Source: Sipunculus nudus
Taxonomy: Eukaryota > Annelida > Sipuncula > Golfingiida > Sipunculidae
DNA length: 64,000 bases
Direction of reading: 5' to 3'
Assembly: GCA_026874595.1 (NCBI GenBank)
Contig: CM049306.1
Location: 82,052,142 to 82,116,141 of the forward strand
This document shows, in pieces, positions 35,671 to 47,108 of the stretch (its first letter is position 1; every line of letters begins with the position of its first letter). Made by a program: the position numbers and the translations under genes. The notes under the pieces were generated by a model. That model saw nothing but the letters and a program-made list of their open reading frames with translations. It searched no databases and was not told the DNA's origin.

Positions 35671-38171
35671 AATGGTAAACCCTGCAATTGATTAGTTTAC
35701 CTTAACGTCCGACATATCATAAATTAAACTAAGGAAACAAATATGATTTCATTATTAAATATAACATCATCAAGATATATTTTATTCATATTTCTTTATT
35801 GACGAATGGTGTGGAAAGAAATCCTACAGGTAGTGAAAAGTTTAGCCAACAGATGGCGGTGTATCTTGTTAACAAAATATGTTGTGTGATGTCATAAAAA
35901 CCTGGTGCTGGGAGCTAAGCCACTGTTTGTAGCTTAGTTTTATATAAATCTTAAAAGCTTTAGCCAAAAAGGCGACGCACATGTTTTGTGAAATATTATT
36001 TGTGTAAGAGTTGTCGAAAATTGATCAACTCATGCGTGTCAACAAATATATAGTTTTATTAATTTAAATAAAAAAAAGTGCCCAAAAGCCTAGACCATAA
36101 GGCTAGACAGACAAATTCAAAAAGAAAAATTCTTAAACATGTAAATGAAAAAGAATAATTTCAATTTTATTAAGATAGTTTACATGCTGAATAATTTCTA
36201 ATGTTTCTCTGAAAGAGTGAAAATATATGTTAAGATATTACAAAACGGAAGTAACAAAAAAAGTTTTATCTCTTTTCCTCCTGTATTTATCACAAAAGCA
36301 TGTCTGCATGAACTTGCATGCCTTTTCTACTAACCGTTTTCAGCTATCAGACAAGATGGACCCGATAATAGAGATGTTTTCGCAGGCCTTGGTTGCTCTC
36401 AGCTACATACTGGACTATGATGACCTCGAGGCCGACGAAAATTCAACTGTATGTAATGGGTGTATGTGTCATGTGTCTGTGTGTATATATGTGCGTGCCT
36501 GTAAGTCCAAATGCGGTTTACATAAACTTTTGATCTAACGTAAAACCCGGTGAACCTCCTGATATTGCCTTCTAAACCGGAATGACTTACGAAAATATAA
36601 TTTCTAATGCCTGAAGGGGGCCCAATCACCTATCTGACCTTTATAAACTAAATATATTTTCTTGGAGCTTTTATAAAATAGGCAAAAAACATGGATATCA
36701 CCGCACACAGGCCGCTTAATTTGTTTTTATCAACGTGTTTATAAAATGTGGGGGACCCGCCAAAATGACCAAAACAAATTCAACAAGGGCATCTGGCAGC
36801 AAGTCAGATAAGCCAGAGCTTTGCAAATGATATTTTGCAACTAGTAACCTTTCTACATACACACATATGCAACCTACCACCTAAGGTTACATGTTTACCC
36901 ATTTGTTCACATTGCTGTGTTTACAAAAATGCTGTTGATAAACAAGTTCACACATCCTTCAGGAAGGCGTCATAAGATCTTTTCACAGCCAAAATTACCC
37001 TTAGATCATTAATATATACACAGGGGAAGCTATAGAAATCACAAAAATTCTTTTTTGAAAGGTAGTTGAATGGGCACCTTTAAGGTGAGCAACATGGAAA
37101 AACTAATAAACACACGATTAATACACAGTTGAAACTGTCTAAAAGAGAACCTTTCTCAGAAGACTACCTGTCAGTTTGACTATAATTGACCTGTCTAATA
37201 AGGCCACATAAAGTAAGTCGACTCTCGACCAGTTCGATGGGTGGTCTCATAACACAGGTATCACTGTACACGTATTTCAAGCAGGAATCCACATACAGTC
37301 ATTATAATATTCGTATTTAAAATGTTGATATCATTGGTGCTCCATAAAAGGATTTCGTGGCAGTAATAATAAGTGTAAATCTCATGCGGACATGCGCGGA
37401 TGTATTTTTTTTTGTGTATGAGTGTGTGTATAAGAAAGAGAGATTATAATTATTTCCACACTTTTTTGTAGATACCCGAGAAGTAACATAATTATTTAAT
37501 TCTATTTTGACATTTGATATATACTAACAGCATGATAAAAATATTAACAGCATGCCCGTTATATTTATGTACAAAATAACAATGCTATATATTAATACCC
37601 TGGCTGCATGCTAAGTATTGAAACATGTCTTATTGCTAATTAACTTGGCTTATCAATCAGCGCTTACAAGATTAAGCATTTGCAGATCAGTTGCAACGCT
37701 ATGGTTTGACTGCGGTGGCTTAGGCATATTTTTTAATGTTTTAGACATTAAAAGACTATGTTATATCTTTTACATGGTCAAATATATTTTTTTTTCTGTG
37801 TTTAGGATCGAGAGGATGCGGAACTTGTGTACTGCAAACTGGTGGAGCTGAGCGACACCTTGCGGCAAATTTCGAAAATAGCGAAGGTGGCCAAGACTCC
37901 ATTTCCTTTACTCAGAAACAACAGTCTGGAATTCAACCCTCACTATGGCGTACAACAGGCTATTTGCAAACTTGAAATAATAATCAGATACTTGGGTAAT
38001 AAAACACCCTGGCACACCTGTGACAAGAAGAAAGAGTTTGATGACGTCATGAGCACTCGAGACCCAGATGTCAAATCAGAAATATGTGATTTATTGATAG
38101 AGGCGCACGACAAACAAATTCACTTATCTTGCACCGTTGAAAGTCTAATAAAAAACAGGATGGAAGGCTAG
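31404..38171 (+). CDS. Secreted helical cytokine-like protein, 249 aa, five exons (candidate class I helical cytokine)
   Basis: The coding sequence joins 31404-31416, 32084-32295, 34528-34581, 36344-36448 and 37806-38171 (750 nt with stop). Every junction has GT-AG signals and the frame stays open. Residues 1-18 form a signal peptide (N-terminus MNLNG, core IILLLVGF, likely cut after ATA). A short basic stretch with KKR, SRR and AKR follows, then helix-like segments near 46-75, 94-118, 131-158, 174-191 and 214-247. There are eight cysteines (27, 83, 93, 138, 182, 200, 222, 237) and four N-X-S/T sequons (N70, N86, N126, N193), so a secreted disulfide-bonded glycoprotein is expected. Intron phases 1-0-0-0 with a 13-nt coding first exon match the known growth hormone/erythropoietin/IL-6 layout. 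I recognise no family from primary sequence, so the cytokine role is inferred from architecture, promoter and 3' UTR. A hormone or other helical secreted factor is the main alternative. Confidence 0.85.
31417..32083 (+). other. Intron 1 (phase 1)
   Basis: The GTAAGT...TTTAG intron of 667 bp is AT-rich and shows no recognisable element. Confidence 0.75.
32084..32295 (+). CDS. Exon 2: signal peptide end, basic linker, first helix
   Basis: The acceptor is a pyrimidine-rich tract ending TTTAG at 32083; the donor is GTGAGT at 32296, phase 0. The exon encodes residues 5-75: the rest of the signal peptide, a basic segment with C27 and several dibasic sites, then an amphipathic helix-like stretch (FYLMNWIQTRMDAFAQNL) ending near the N70 sequon. 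Helix A in exon 2 is also where vertebrate long-chain cytokines place it. Confidence 0.85.
32296..34527 (+). other. Intron 2 (phase 0) with low-complexity tracts
   Basis: The 2,232-bp intron carries a poly-C run near 32704, a GT/GA-rich stretch near 33430-33475, poly-G at 33705-33718, a poly-C/(CT)n tract near 33811-33850 and (CA)n near 34412-34455. No coding sequence is supported. Confidence 0.7.
34528..34581 (+). CDS. Exon 3: short cysteine-bounded loop
   Basis: This 54-nt exon (18 residues, ESQLPRKCRSNVTKKFRC) has an acceptor ending TTGCAG and a donor GTAAGT, phase 0 at both ends. It holds C83 and C93 and an NVT sequon between them, and looks like a disulfide-bounded glycosylated loop between helices. 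It is too short to stand alone; support comes from both splice sites and the preserved frame. Confidence 0.75.
34582..36343 (+). other. Intron 3 (phase 0) containing an unexplained open segment
   Basis: The 1,762-bp intron holds (TA)n near 34784-34803, an (ATT)n array at 35618-35669, and at 35297-35492 a segment open on both strands with splice-like borders (listed separately). Confidence 0.7.
35325..35492 (-). other. Candidate internal exon inside intron 3 (minus strand, 168 nt)
   Basis: On the minus strand this segment follows a pyrimidine-rich acceptor (TTTTGTTTAG) and ends before a GTAAGT donor. It is open throughout, with phase 1 at both ends and a charged translation containing EYETYMTHSMTRDW and PFENSVKDLNDKLF. 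The plus strand is also open here, between a TTTCAG acceptor (exon would start 35297) and a GTATGT donor (35452), but at 155 nt that exon would break the host frame. It could be a nested gene exon, a decayed exon or chance. Confidence 0.25.
36344..36448 (+). CDS. Exon 4: second helix and acidic linker
   Basis: The 105-nt exon encodes residues 94-128. The acceptor is TTTTCAG and the donor GTATGT, phase 0 on both sides. Residues 94-118 are a strongly amphipathic helix (PIIEMFSQALVALSYILD) followed by an acidic turn (DYDDLEADE) with the N126 sequon at the exon edge. Confidence 0.8.
36449..37805 (+). other. Intron 4 (phase 0)
   Basis: The 1,357-bp intron contains at about 37121-37272 a diverged sequence resembling the CAGTGAAACC inverted-repeat element family found elsewhere here (ends AGTTGAAACTG and TATCACTGTAC). 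Otherwise nothing is recognised. Confidence 0.6.
37806..38171 (+). CDS. Exon 5: C-terminal helices and stop
   Basis: The acceptor ends TGTTTAG at 37805 and the frame stays open to TAG at 38169-38171. It encodes residues 129-249 with five cysteines (138, 182, 200, 222, 237) and the N193 sequon. Three helix-like stretches are visible: near 131-158 (begins DREDAELVYCKL), near 174-191 (YGVQQAICKLEIIIRYL) and near 214-247 (contains EICDLLIEAHDKQIHLSC). This exon is long compared with the last exon of typical GH/IL-6-type genes. Confidence 0.85.
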   Translation, partial: DREDAELVYCKLVELSDTLRQISKIAKVAKTPFPLLRNNSLEFNPHYGVQQAICKLEIIIRYLGNKTPWHTCDKKKEFDDVMSTRDPDVKSEICDLLIEAHDKQIHLSCTVESLIKNRMEG

Positions 38172-39090
38172 ATCAAGAGCGCAATATAAGACCAAATGGG
38201 GATTTCTGTCTTAGACGTTTAATGACGCATTTTTGAAACATATGTAATCAGGACATATTTATATATTTATCTATTGTTACGTGTTCCATTATTTATAGCA
38301 CAAGGATAATTTATTATATAACACAGGTGTATTGTTTGTTGTCAGTGAAGTCACATGCATACCTCAGATGCGCCTATGCACATTTTGATCATCGCTACGG
38401 CTATTGCCAGGCAATATTGGATGTTTATGAATTATAATTGTTAACACATATATATGTTGTCTAACTTGAAGGAAAGAGCTGACAGTATTTCCAGAAGACT
38501 AGATCTGATATCAGTATTTGGAGGAGAATATTTTATGGAATGTGTACCTATTTATCTTTTCCTTTTACTTGATGTATTGAAAATGCTCAATTTACATAAA
38601 TTATTCAAGTGACTTATGAAGTGTAAGACGTACAAGTAGACATATATATGTATAATTATAAATATGTGTATTATATATAATTATATATTCTTAAATAGCT
38701 ATATATAGTTTATATAAAAATCAATTATTATAGTTATATAATTATTATTGAAAGAAATATTATATATAAGTAACTGTGATCTCAAATGTAATATGCACTT
38801 GGTATTGTCTATAGATCTTGCCATTAATCCAGGATAGCTGTATTAAGACACTAAACTGATCATATTTACAGGGCACTTGAATCCTCATATATTTATAGTT
38901 TATTAATTTCTGACTTTTTTTTTATTTATTTTGCACTTGTTTACAAGGTTGTCCAAGATATATATGCTTATATTTACAAGATAATGATATATTTTTTATA
39001 TGTGCTTTATTCAAGGAGTATTCCTGCTCAAATAGTGAATATTTATAATGGTGCTTGTATCAATAAAGAATAAATGTTATATGCACTTTA
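38172..39090 (+). promoter_or_regulatory. AU-rich 3' UTR with tandem poly(A) signals
   Basis: ATTTA pentamers start at 38257, 38265, 38291, 38309, 38550, 38590, 38864, 38891, 38924, 38972 and 39041. TTATTTATT, the class II AU-rich-element nonamer, is at 38922-38930. AATAAA occurs at 39062-39067 and again at 39069-39074. AU-rich elements confer rapid mRNA decay in many cytokine transcripts. The AT-rich background yields some pentamers by chance (roughly four to five expected). Confidence 0.6.
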
Positions 39091-39765
<675 letters not shown>

Positions 39766-39800
39766 CAGAGAGACAGAGAAAGAGACAGAGAGACAGGAGA

Positions 39801-40589
39801 AATAGGGAGATACAGACACACACATACAGACGCACAGAAAGACAGACAGACAGAAATAAAGCCATGCCGAAGGAATAGAGTCTGATATGGTGGCAGAAGT
39901 TTTCTTCTGTTAATTTAAATAATGCATCAAATAATACCGACTGTCTTTCTCTAAAGTCATATACATGTAAATTATTTAAAGGATTTCACAGCTACTTGGT
40001 TAAGAAATCGGCCAGTAGAGGTCAGGTCTAGCCGGCATTCACCGTCACAAACTGAACCATATCAGGGCCTTGATAATGCAGTAGAAAGGTAGTATTGACT
40101 GCATTAATGTGATTCTAAAAATCATCAATAAAATTGTTTGAATTAATTCACATTTATTATATCATATTATTTGAAAGCTAAAGTAGCCTTTCCTTGGAAA
40201 CATAAATGATTTCAGTTGTGAAACTCTGCAGCCCAAAATGCCAAGGGTGAAAAGCCTTTCGAGAGCGTGAATGATAAATAAATGAAAAATGCAATTTACA
40301 AGCATAAAAAATATAAAAAAAGTAATAAGTAAAGTAAAAGAGATTCGGTATGGGATTAATCGGTACATATTCTGAAATAAGAAAAAAAGTACCTTGCATG
40401 GTGACTTAACGCCTCAGAGGAGTACTTATAACGGGAATGAAATCATGCTGATATGTTTTTTTTATTATCAGATGGCAAACCTAAAGATTAAATATAACTT
40501 CAAGTTATAAGATTTGATACCAGTTGCTGCTCGAGATCGGTGTGCTATCCAATAACCAGTTACTTGTATATAAGAAGTATAGACCTATA
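39801..40589. other. No gene seen
   Basis: AT-rich non-coding sequence. Confidence 0.5.
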
Positions 40590-40771
40590 CAGTGAAATCT
40601 CGATAATACGACTACCTGGGGGACCAGCAAAAGTTGTCGTGTAAGCGGGGTGGTAGTGTTAGCGGGGTGGTCGTGTTACCGGGGTGGGCCTGTTTGCGGA
40701 ATGTTTTGTGATGAGTTAAATTACAGCCCGTGGTCGTCGATGTGGGGTGGTCTTAAGACAAAATTTCACTG
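40590..40771. mobile_element. MITE with CAGTGAAATCTCG termini
   Basis: CAGTGAAATCTCGATAATAC at the left and AAATTTCACTG at the right, with internal GGGGTGGT repeats. It belongs to the same family as 10287 and 26669. Confidence 0.55.
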
Positions 40772-41359
40772 TACATGTGTAGATGTTGTAGGATATATTC
40801 ATATGTATTATGTGTGTTGATAAATTGTTCTTATTGCGACTAAGAGGCAAATTTCTTTACTTAATACAGAAAGACGTTAAAGTGTTTGAAATATACAAAC
40901 TGTTTGAAATTTGTGATATAATAAATTTGTAAATTATATATTTCGTACATTTCTGAGTGTTTATAGGAGAGAACTTATCTTTGTGATTATCTCTGGAGGC
41001 TCATGTAGATAACCAAAAACGGCCCTGGCGGATACAAAAGCTTGACTTCCACCTGTATGAAAGAAGTCATGCACACACCTAATTAAGTCCGCCTCTTCAC
41101 TAGATTGATATACGTTATATATAATTCAATTTCGCTTCATGAAATCTAATCCGAACATCTCCATTTGGAGAAACCGCGATATTCAGTTGCCTGGGTATTA
41201 TTTTCAGCATGGCTTGTGTTCGCTGAGAAAATGCTAGGGGACAATCCACAGGGACACGGCCCGGATGAGACCACGCTTAAAACCTCCAAATGACAGCTCA
41301 TTAATTATGATCATAAAAGCTACCAAATCCTCTTTTCTATATAGAATTTAATTATCATT
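40772..41359. other. No gene seen
   Basis: Non-coding sequence between a MITE and a SINE. Confidence 0.5.
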
Positions 41360-41740
41360 TTTTGTTGTTGGAGGTAACCACCTCCATTTTTTTTTAATTC
41401 TAGCTTAACTAAGTATATGTACATCTGCCGAATTCCATTCAGGTTTCGGACTACGTGCCAGGGCAGTAAACAGATTTTTAGCCTATCCTGGTGATAACCA
41501 AGCCTGGTGACTACTGCAGCTGCGGGCCCTCGGTGTGTAATCTTCCCGATATCCGGTCTGTCATAGCATAGAGGAACCCCCGAAAGGCGCACTCGTTTGT
41601 GAGTGAACCACGGCCCTTGGCATGGCCTACCCATTATGCCTGCAGAACGCTCACCCTGGGTGGGGTCCGACCGTGAAGAGTCTCATGGTCTTGGCTGAAA
41701 GTTCCGTGATCTACCCCTGACCCACAGAAGCTACGCTCCC
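41360..41740 (-). mobile_element. tRNA-derived SINE, minus orientation
   Basis: It is the inverted counterpart of 55529-55946. On the minus strand the head reads TTCTGTGGGTCAGGGGTAGA, then CTTCACGGTC, TTCTGCAGGC, CACTCACAAACGAGTGCG, TAGTCCGAAAC, and the tail GGAGGTGGTTACCTCC. Confidence 0.65.
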
Positions 41741-43214
41741 GTGGCAGCGGAAATCCTGCGCTTCTAAAGAAACTATTGATTTTCCCGCTGGCTGGTTTGA
41801 CCGTTTATAATACACTTAGACATCAGGTGTCGGGTCTGTCTGCTGAAAAAAAAACTGCTGGTGTGACTAGCAGCCAGTTAAACACTCGACATGCATCATG
41901 GCCCCGCCCAGAGCTGCGCTTCAAGCGCCGCTTGGTGACAGTTTTATGGTTACTCTTAGTAAAGGAAAGTCGAATTTTAATTGCTTTCTCTGCGTTCTTG
42001 CATCATCAACCGATTCGATTATGACATTAAGACTATGTTAGCTTACCCATGTATCCGTTGCAAAACTGAAACAAGCCAGCGAGGTGTGCACGGAGCCTAT
42101 GTTGTTACATTTCGTTTGAATTACAGCTCACCGACCGGGCATCCTATGTACACAAGGACCTGTGCAAACCACGTGTAGGGCCATTCTCTCTGAGCCTGTG
42201 GCCTGTTCAAACGGTTGCCGGGACGATGAGCTGTCACTCAAAACAAAATGAACAACATTGGCTCCGTGTATTCCTCGCTTGGCTGGTAAACCGTTTCGTC
42301 TTTAGCACAGGGTCTCACCTGATTGGACCAAAATACAGTGTTCCCCTCTGGTGTAGCGATTCAGTATACGAGGTCAAAACAAACAGCGCTCACGATATAG
42401 GTAGTAGGCCTATTAGTAAAGCGCTGTGTAAAGAGCGTACACAGAAGCCTGTATATTATAGTTACAGTTGCAGATATAACCCCCCCCCCCCCCCCCCAAG
42501 ACTGAATGGCAGGCTTGTTGGTTTTGATGAGTTTATTACTACAATAATATGTGGACTTAAAATGTTCGTGAATGGACTAGTTAAGGCCCCCAGAGTGCAA
42601 AACTACGATAACATGCATGTCCCCCCCCCCCCCCCCCAGGCAGCCCTTTTTTTTCCCTTTTTTTATTTCTCCGGTGTTTGCGGCTGATGTCAAATATGGT
42701 TGATTTTCAGAAACTGAGCTTTGGGCACAACACTATTTACATTAGTCAGATCTGTACCTGTTATTTATTTTTGACCTTGGTCATATTTCCAAGGTCGTTC
42801 GCTCATTAGCAGATTCCGTATTATGATCAGTCGCGGGCGTTTGGGGGGGGGGGGAGTCTTCCAGTGATCGCTTGGCGATTGCAAACATCTAGCATAGTGT
42901 TCAACCATTGAAATTTAATATTAAGCACCACATTTACAAACATTATTATAGGATAAACACAGCTAGGGCTAATTACAGTTGAAAGTAATCATTACCTTTA
43001 CAATTAATTTTAAAAATCTGAATTACAATTACAAATAACTTAATATTACAAAGCCCCCCCCCCCCCCCGCCCGTTCAGATGTAACTTCTCTCATTTCTAA
43101 GTTAAGAGCTGAGGATATTAATGAATAGCTCTATGATTTGTTCCGTCAATCAGTCAATAATGAAGGATATGTCTTCGTGTTATTCCATTCCGCTGGGTCA
43201 TCATATGGAGGAAT
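41741..43214. other. No gene seen; two poly-C runs
   Basis: Poly-C runs at 42481-42497 and 42621-42637 fall within a 153-codon frame that I regard as chance. Confidence 0.5.
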
Positions 43215-43345
43215 TCCATTTCGCATATGCCTGTGAGTGAGACACGCACGGCCTTCCCATTAGCCTGAAGTGAGCTTAACCTGGGTTTGAGTCGACCGTT
43301 GAAAAGTCTCACCGCTCTTCGGCTCTGATTAGACCGGAATCTTTC
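43215..43345 (-). mobile_element. Partial SINE of the 55529 family
   Basis: On the minus strand it reads GAGCGGTGAGACTTTTCAACGG-like sequence, then the CAGGCTAATGGGAAGGCCG and GTCTCACTCACAGG blocks shared with the longer copies. Confidence 0.45.
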
Positions 43346-43484
43346 AGTTATTATTATATTTTGTTTTTAACGTACATTTGCATAATTATCATTGATATCA
43401 ACATCTTACAAATGATTGAATGTAGGGTTTTTTAAATTCATATCCTAAGTTTGAGGAAATGTAAATATTTAAACTGGCCACACT

Positions 43485-43690
43485 CTAACCCCCCTCCCCC
43501 TCCAAGTTTGACTCCTTTATTCAAAGACATTTAAAAGATTTGAGGTTCAGAAAATCATATTTTCTGTGAAAGGTGTTTAAAATGTCTTCTTTACATTGCA
43601 CATTTAAATATTTTCCCAATATGGGAGGGGTCATCCACTCCGACAGCCTCCTAACAAATACCTGTGATTAATTTTACAAAATATTTGGCT
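43485..43690. repeat. Interspersed repeat matching 19430-19520
   Basis: Shared blocks include TGTCTTCTTTACATTGCA and CCAATATGGGAGGGG followed by AATACCTGTGA. Confidence 0.5.
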
Positions 43691-44084
43691 TTTATTCATA
43701 GGTTATATAACAATCAAATATTCATATTTTCATATATTGAATATATTTACTAGTAAAAATACGTAGGGCAATACAATATCAAGTATACAGAAATAAAATA
43801 AAATTTTCCCACATAAAATGTTAAATGCATAATTTAAGAATTAATTTTCATAATATCCATCAACCGCCAACCCAGTATCAGGACCCAACCTCTTTTCTCG
43901 AAAGTACTAATTAAACTTTAATTTGAAGCTATTAGTGAAAATTAATTTATTACTTTCCAGTAACTTTATAAAAAAATGTAAAGTAAAGAGTACAAAATAA
44001 AACACATTTATGCAATCTGGTGTCATATATCAAATGCTTGTTATATATACCCATATGACTGCCAGAACCCAAATCAAAATTATA
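43691..44084. other. No gene seen
   Basis: AT-rich non-coding sequence. Confidence 0.5.
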
Positions 44085-44430
44085 AACTGTTGTTGGTGTT
44101 TTGTTCGTGATGGTTTCAAATTCGCGATATTCCCGAATGGGATTATTTTTCCAAATTTAAACCTTCGTGTATTAGACGACACATCTGCACAGGCGAACAG
44201 TAATTTTTCTGAAGCCTAAACGGCATCTCACGTATATTGGGACGGCAGCAACTATATAAGCATACGTTTAATGTTACCCGTAATTCAAAGAATATTTAGC
44301 TCGTCGTGTTATTGGAAAGAGGGTGGGTGCATATAGGTGATTGATATAATCATGGTAATGCACTTTCTCTAAAAAACTATTTTGAAGATCGCGAATATTT
44401 AAACTCGCGAATATGACGCCATCCACAGTA
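44085..44430. mobile_element. MITE related to 18420-18840
   Basis: Sub-terminal CGCGAATATTTAAACTCGCG and a right end CCATCCACAGTA match the other copy. The left end is diverged (CTGTTGTTGGTG). Confidence 0.45.
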
Positions 44431-44644
44431 TATCGTATTTATTATCAAGAGTTGTGTATCACTCATGTACAGATATGAGTCATGCAAAACTATTAAAATT
44501 TCGTTAAAAATTCTTATATTACAATATAACCTATATTTATTTAACATGGATTGTACAACTAGTAACTTATACGAGGTGCTCTCCATGGCTCGAATGTTTT
44601 GCTTAAGCTAGTCGGTAAGGGGGAGGAAAACGAAGATAACCATC

Positions 44645-44755
44645 GACCTTTCACGGGCAACTACTGCCCACTCTCATAGCCACGCCTGGTCGAACCCGGG
44701 TCGCCAGCGCAGTAATGAGCATTTTACCACTCGGCTGTCAAGGCCCCACACCTCG
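44645..44755 (-). repeat. tRNA-derived SINE head
   Basis: On the minus strand the A-box-like TTGACAGCCGAGTGGTAA and B-box GGGTTCGACCA are correctly ordered, with CTGCGCTGGCGACC between. It resembles a Leu/Ser-type tRNA D-arm. Confidence 0.5.
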
Positions 44756-46571
44756 TATCACGAATTATCCTTTATCAGACAAATGCCATACGTCTTGATA
44801 ACCTTTACACTAATTATACCACCTGTGAAAATAATTACTGATTTAACATCTGATGACTGAAAACCCTCGGGCTACAAATTAATTAATTAATACATTAATC
44901 TCAAATCATTTAATCCCTATCCATCCATATTCACTTCAAAGTTAACATTCATGCCGCTGGTAAATTGTTGTCAACCCCGTATTTTGTCGTTTATATTGAA
45001 ATTAATTGCAAATACACGGCAAGACAAACTGATTTCCATAACAGTCAATAATGTAAACATTAATCTATATACTACTAAAATTGTCCTGTCTGTTTGTTTG
45101 TTTGTACCTGAAAACCTGCAAAAACGGGCCTTGACAGTGGGTCAGTTTTGCTATCAGCATCGTTTACCTGCAGTAGCTTATAGAATGCACATGAATTTAG
45201 CCCTTTCATTTGCACACAATTGAATTCCCGGCAGCATCACATCGCAGGTCTGTCTTCACACCGCTCTCCGCCTCGGCATTGCTGACCTTCACCTTGGCCC
45301 AATACCACAAAGACATAAATAATTGGTTCCGTACCGAGCACCAGACGTCGCTACCTTACGGGTCAGTTGAGTTCGCTAACTTACGGTTCCGGGGACACAC
45401 TACACACTTCCTCTGCACTAGGACCCAATGGGTCCCCATTTTCTTGTCTATATTAAAATTGACGGTGGTCCCATCCTACTCTCTCCAGATCTCCTCCGTG
45501 GCCACGCCTAGGAAAAGTTCGTTTGTGCTGTTGAGATGTAAAGAATTATGTCTCCTAAGGGGGTTATTTCCCAAATTTTTTAAAATCAAAATCCTGAGAT
45601 ATTTCACTATTTTCAGATATCTCAAAATTACAATCACTTTTTCATGGTCCCGATTTTTCTCGTTCTTTATATCATATTGTAACATTTTTGCCCTTTGACC
45701 TGGACCTCAGTTGGCCAGGGGGGTATCAACACTGTTTGACAGTCAATATAGAGATGCCCCATAACCAATCACGATGCAGCGTTTCTACCCTGCCTTCTGT
45801 AGCCTGTATTCAATTGCGAATAAGTCAGAAATTCTCTATCTTTTCGGACCAGACAAGTTAACCCTATAGAAGGCTGGTCTCTCGGCCAGCCAGGGTATGG
45901 CTTCTTATTCACCTTTACGACAGTGACGGCTACCCAGGTGAAGAGCCAATCACTTCCCAAGAGCAGTCTTTTATCTAGCCTGGTAAGTATCTTTCTGTTT
46001 CATTTATAAGTTTAGATAATAATATGCAGTCCTGATAATTTAAAGGTATAGGTATCTAAATTTTATTCCAGTAAAAAAGTGTTATTTTATCTCTTTAAAT
46101 TGTGCGAGCGATGTTGCCCAAGCCCAATTTCCTTCCAGAATAAATAAGCAGCTACAATATATTTAAACCTCCGTTTTACGACCACTAACTCTGGTGCCAA
46201 CGCGTGGCCTGAACCTCGATTATGCGACCACTAAGTACAGAGTAAACATTGCCTTTGCGGGCGTAGCGGAAGGTCGGGCGCAAACCAATGCATTACCTCA
46301 CTATTTGGTTAAGAACAGTGGGTGAAACAAGTGACGGACATACATCGAAGCGTGTTCACGGATGACCACACCAGGCCAGAATGTTAACGTTACGGTTTCA
46401 TAACTTTTTATGAGGCCTGCCGATGATTATATACGTGTTACCTAAGCCCTATACTATCAATAAATAAAGATTGATGATAGGTTCATGTCCAACTCAGCAT
46501 TGGGCCGTTTATAAAACTTCATTGGCTTTAAAAAGTGACTGAGTACTCCTTGATTTACTCTCTTATGTAAA
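44756..46571. other. No gene seen
   Basis: A 162-codon frame at 45210-45698 lacks any domain. About 46160-46260 shows inverted-repeat element words (CGACCACTAA, CCTCGATTATGCGACCACT). Confidence 0.45.
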
Positions 46572-46664
46572 ATGTCTGAGCTGGAGGACAAGCAGCAGGA
46601 GCGAGGTGTACAAATCAAGTGTCAAAGTCGACAACATTGTATGGATCAGTTTCTCATTAAATAG
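46572..46664 (+). other. Small open frame, 30 codons, unknown
   Basis: ATG to TAG with a charged, coding-like start (MSELEDKQQERGVQIKC). Nothing around it supports expression and it is short enough to be chance. Confidence 0.15.
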
Positions 46665-46969
46665 ACTTTATCCGGTTTTGTTTGATGTGTGGCTACTGTG
46701 TATGACATATCAAGTTTAAATATCGTACCAGCATTCATTGTACATATCGTAACGTTGCTTATAATAGAAATGGAGCTTGAGATGTGCTTGGATATGAATG
46801 TCTTTTTAAGTTTGATTTTTTAATAATTAAAACTACAAAACTATCGTGTTCATTTTCTGTCTTGTTATGCAGATTAAATTGGAAACATAATCAGTAATTC
46901 CACATTACATAAAATATCTACGGGCCCTTGCATAGGCCCCTCAAACGTTGACAACGTGTGGCAAGACGA

Positions 46970-47069
46970 ACTATTGTAAGACCCTTGATGGTCAAACCTC
47001 ACATAAGCGACCACCTCGGAATTGTGACCGTGCACTTTATCGTGGTCCCCTTGGTTTTCAAAATTCCGA

Positions 47070-47105
<36 letters not shown>
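46970..47105. mobile_element. Partial inverted-repeat element plus (TA)n
   Basis: GGTCAAACCTCACATAAGCG and GACCACCTCGGAATT resemble the CAGTRAAACC family interior. A (TA)n tract follows at 47077-47105. Confidence 0.35.

Positions 47106-47108
<3 letters not shown>

Noticed and set aside
31404-38171. Neuropeptide precursor reading of the 249-aa protein
   Set aside because: Dibasic sites cluster only near the N-terminus and no repeated amidated peptides occur; the long cysteine-containing helical part fits a folded cytokine or hormone better.
42226-42687. 153-codon frame with PPPPP runs
   Set aside because: Proline runs come from poly-C homopolymers whose length would break the frame; no domain.
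45210-45698. 162-codon plus-strand frame
   Set aside because: Composition drifts into low-complexity F/I/K/S and no domain is visible; treated as chance.
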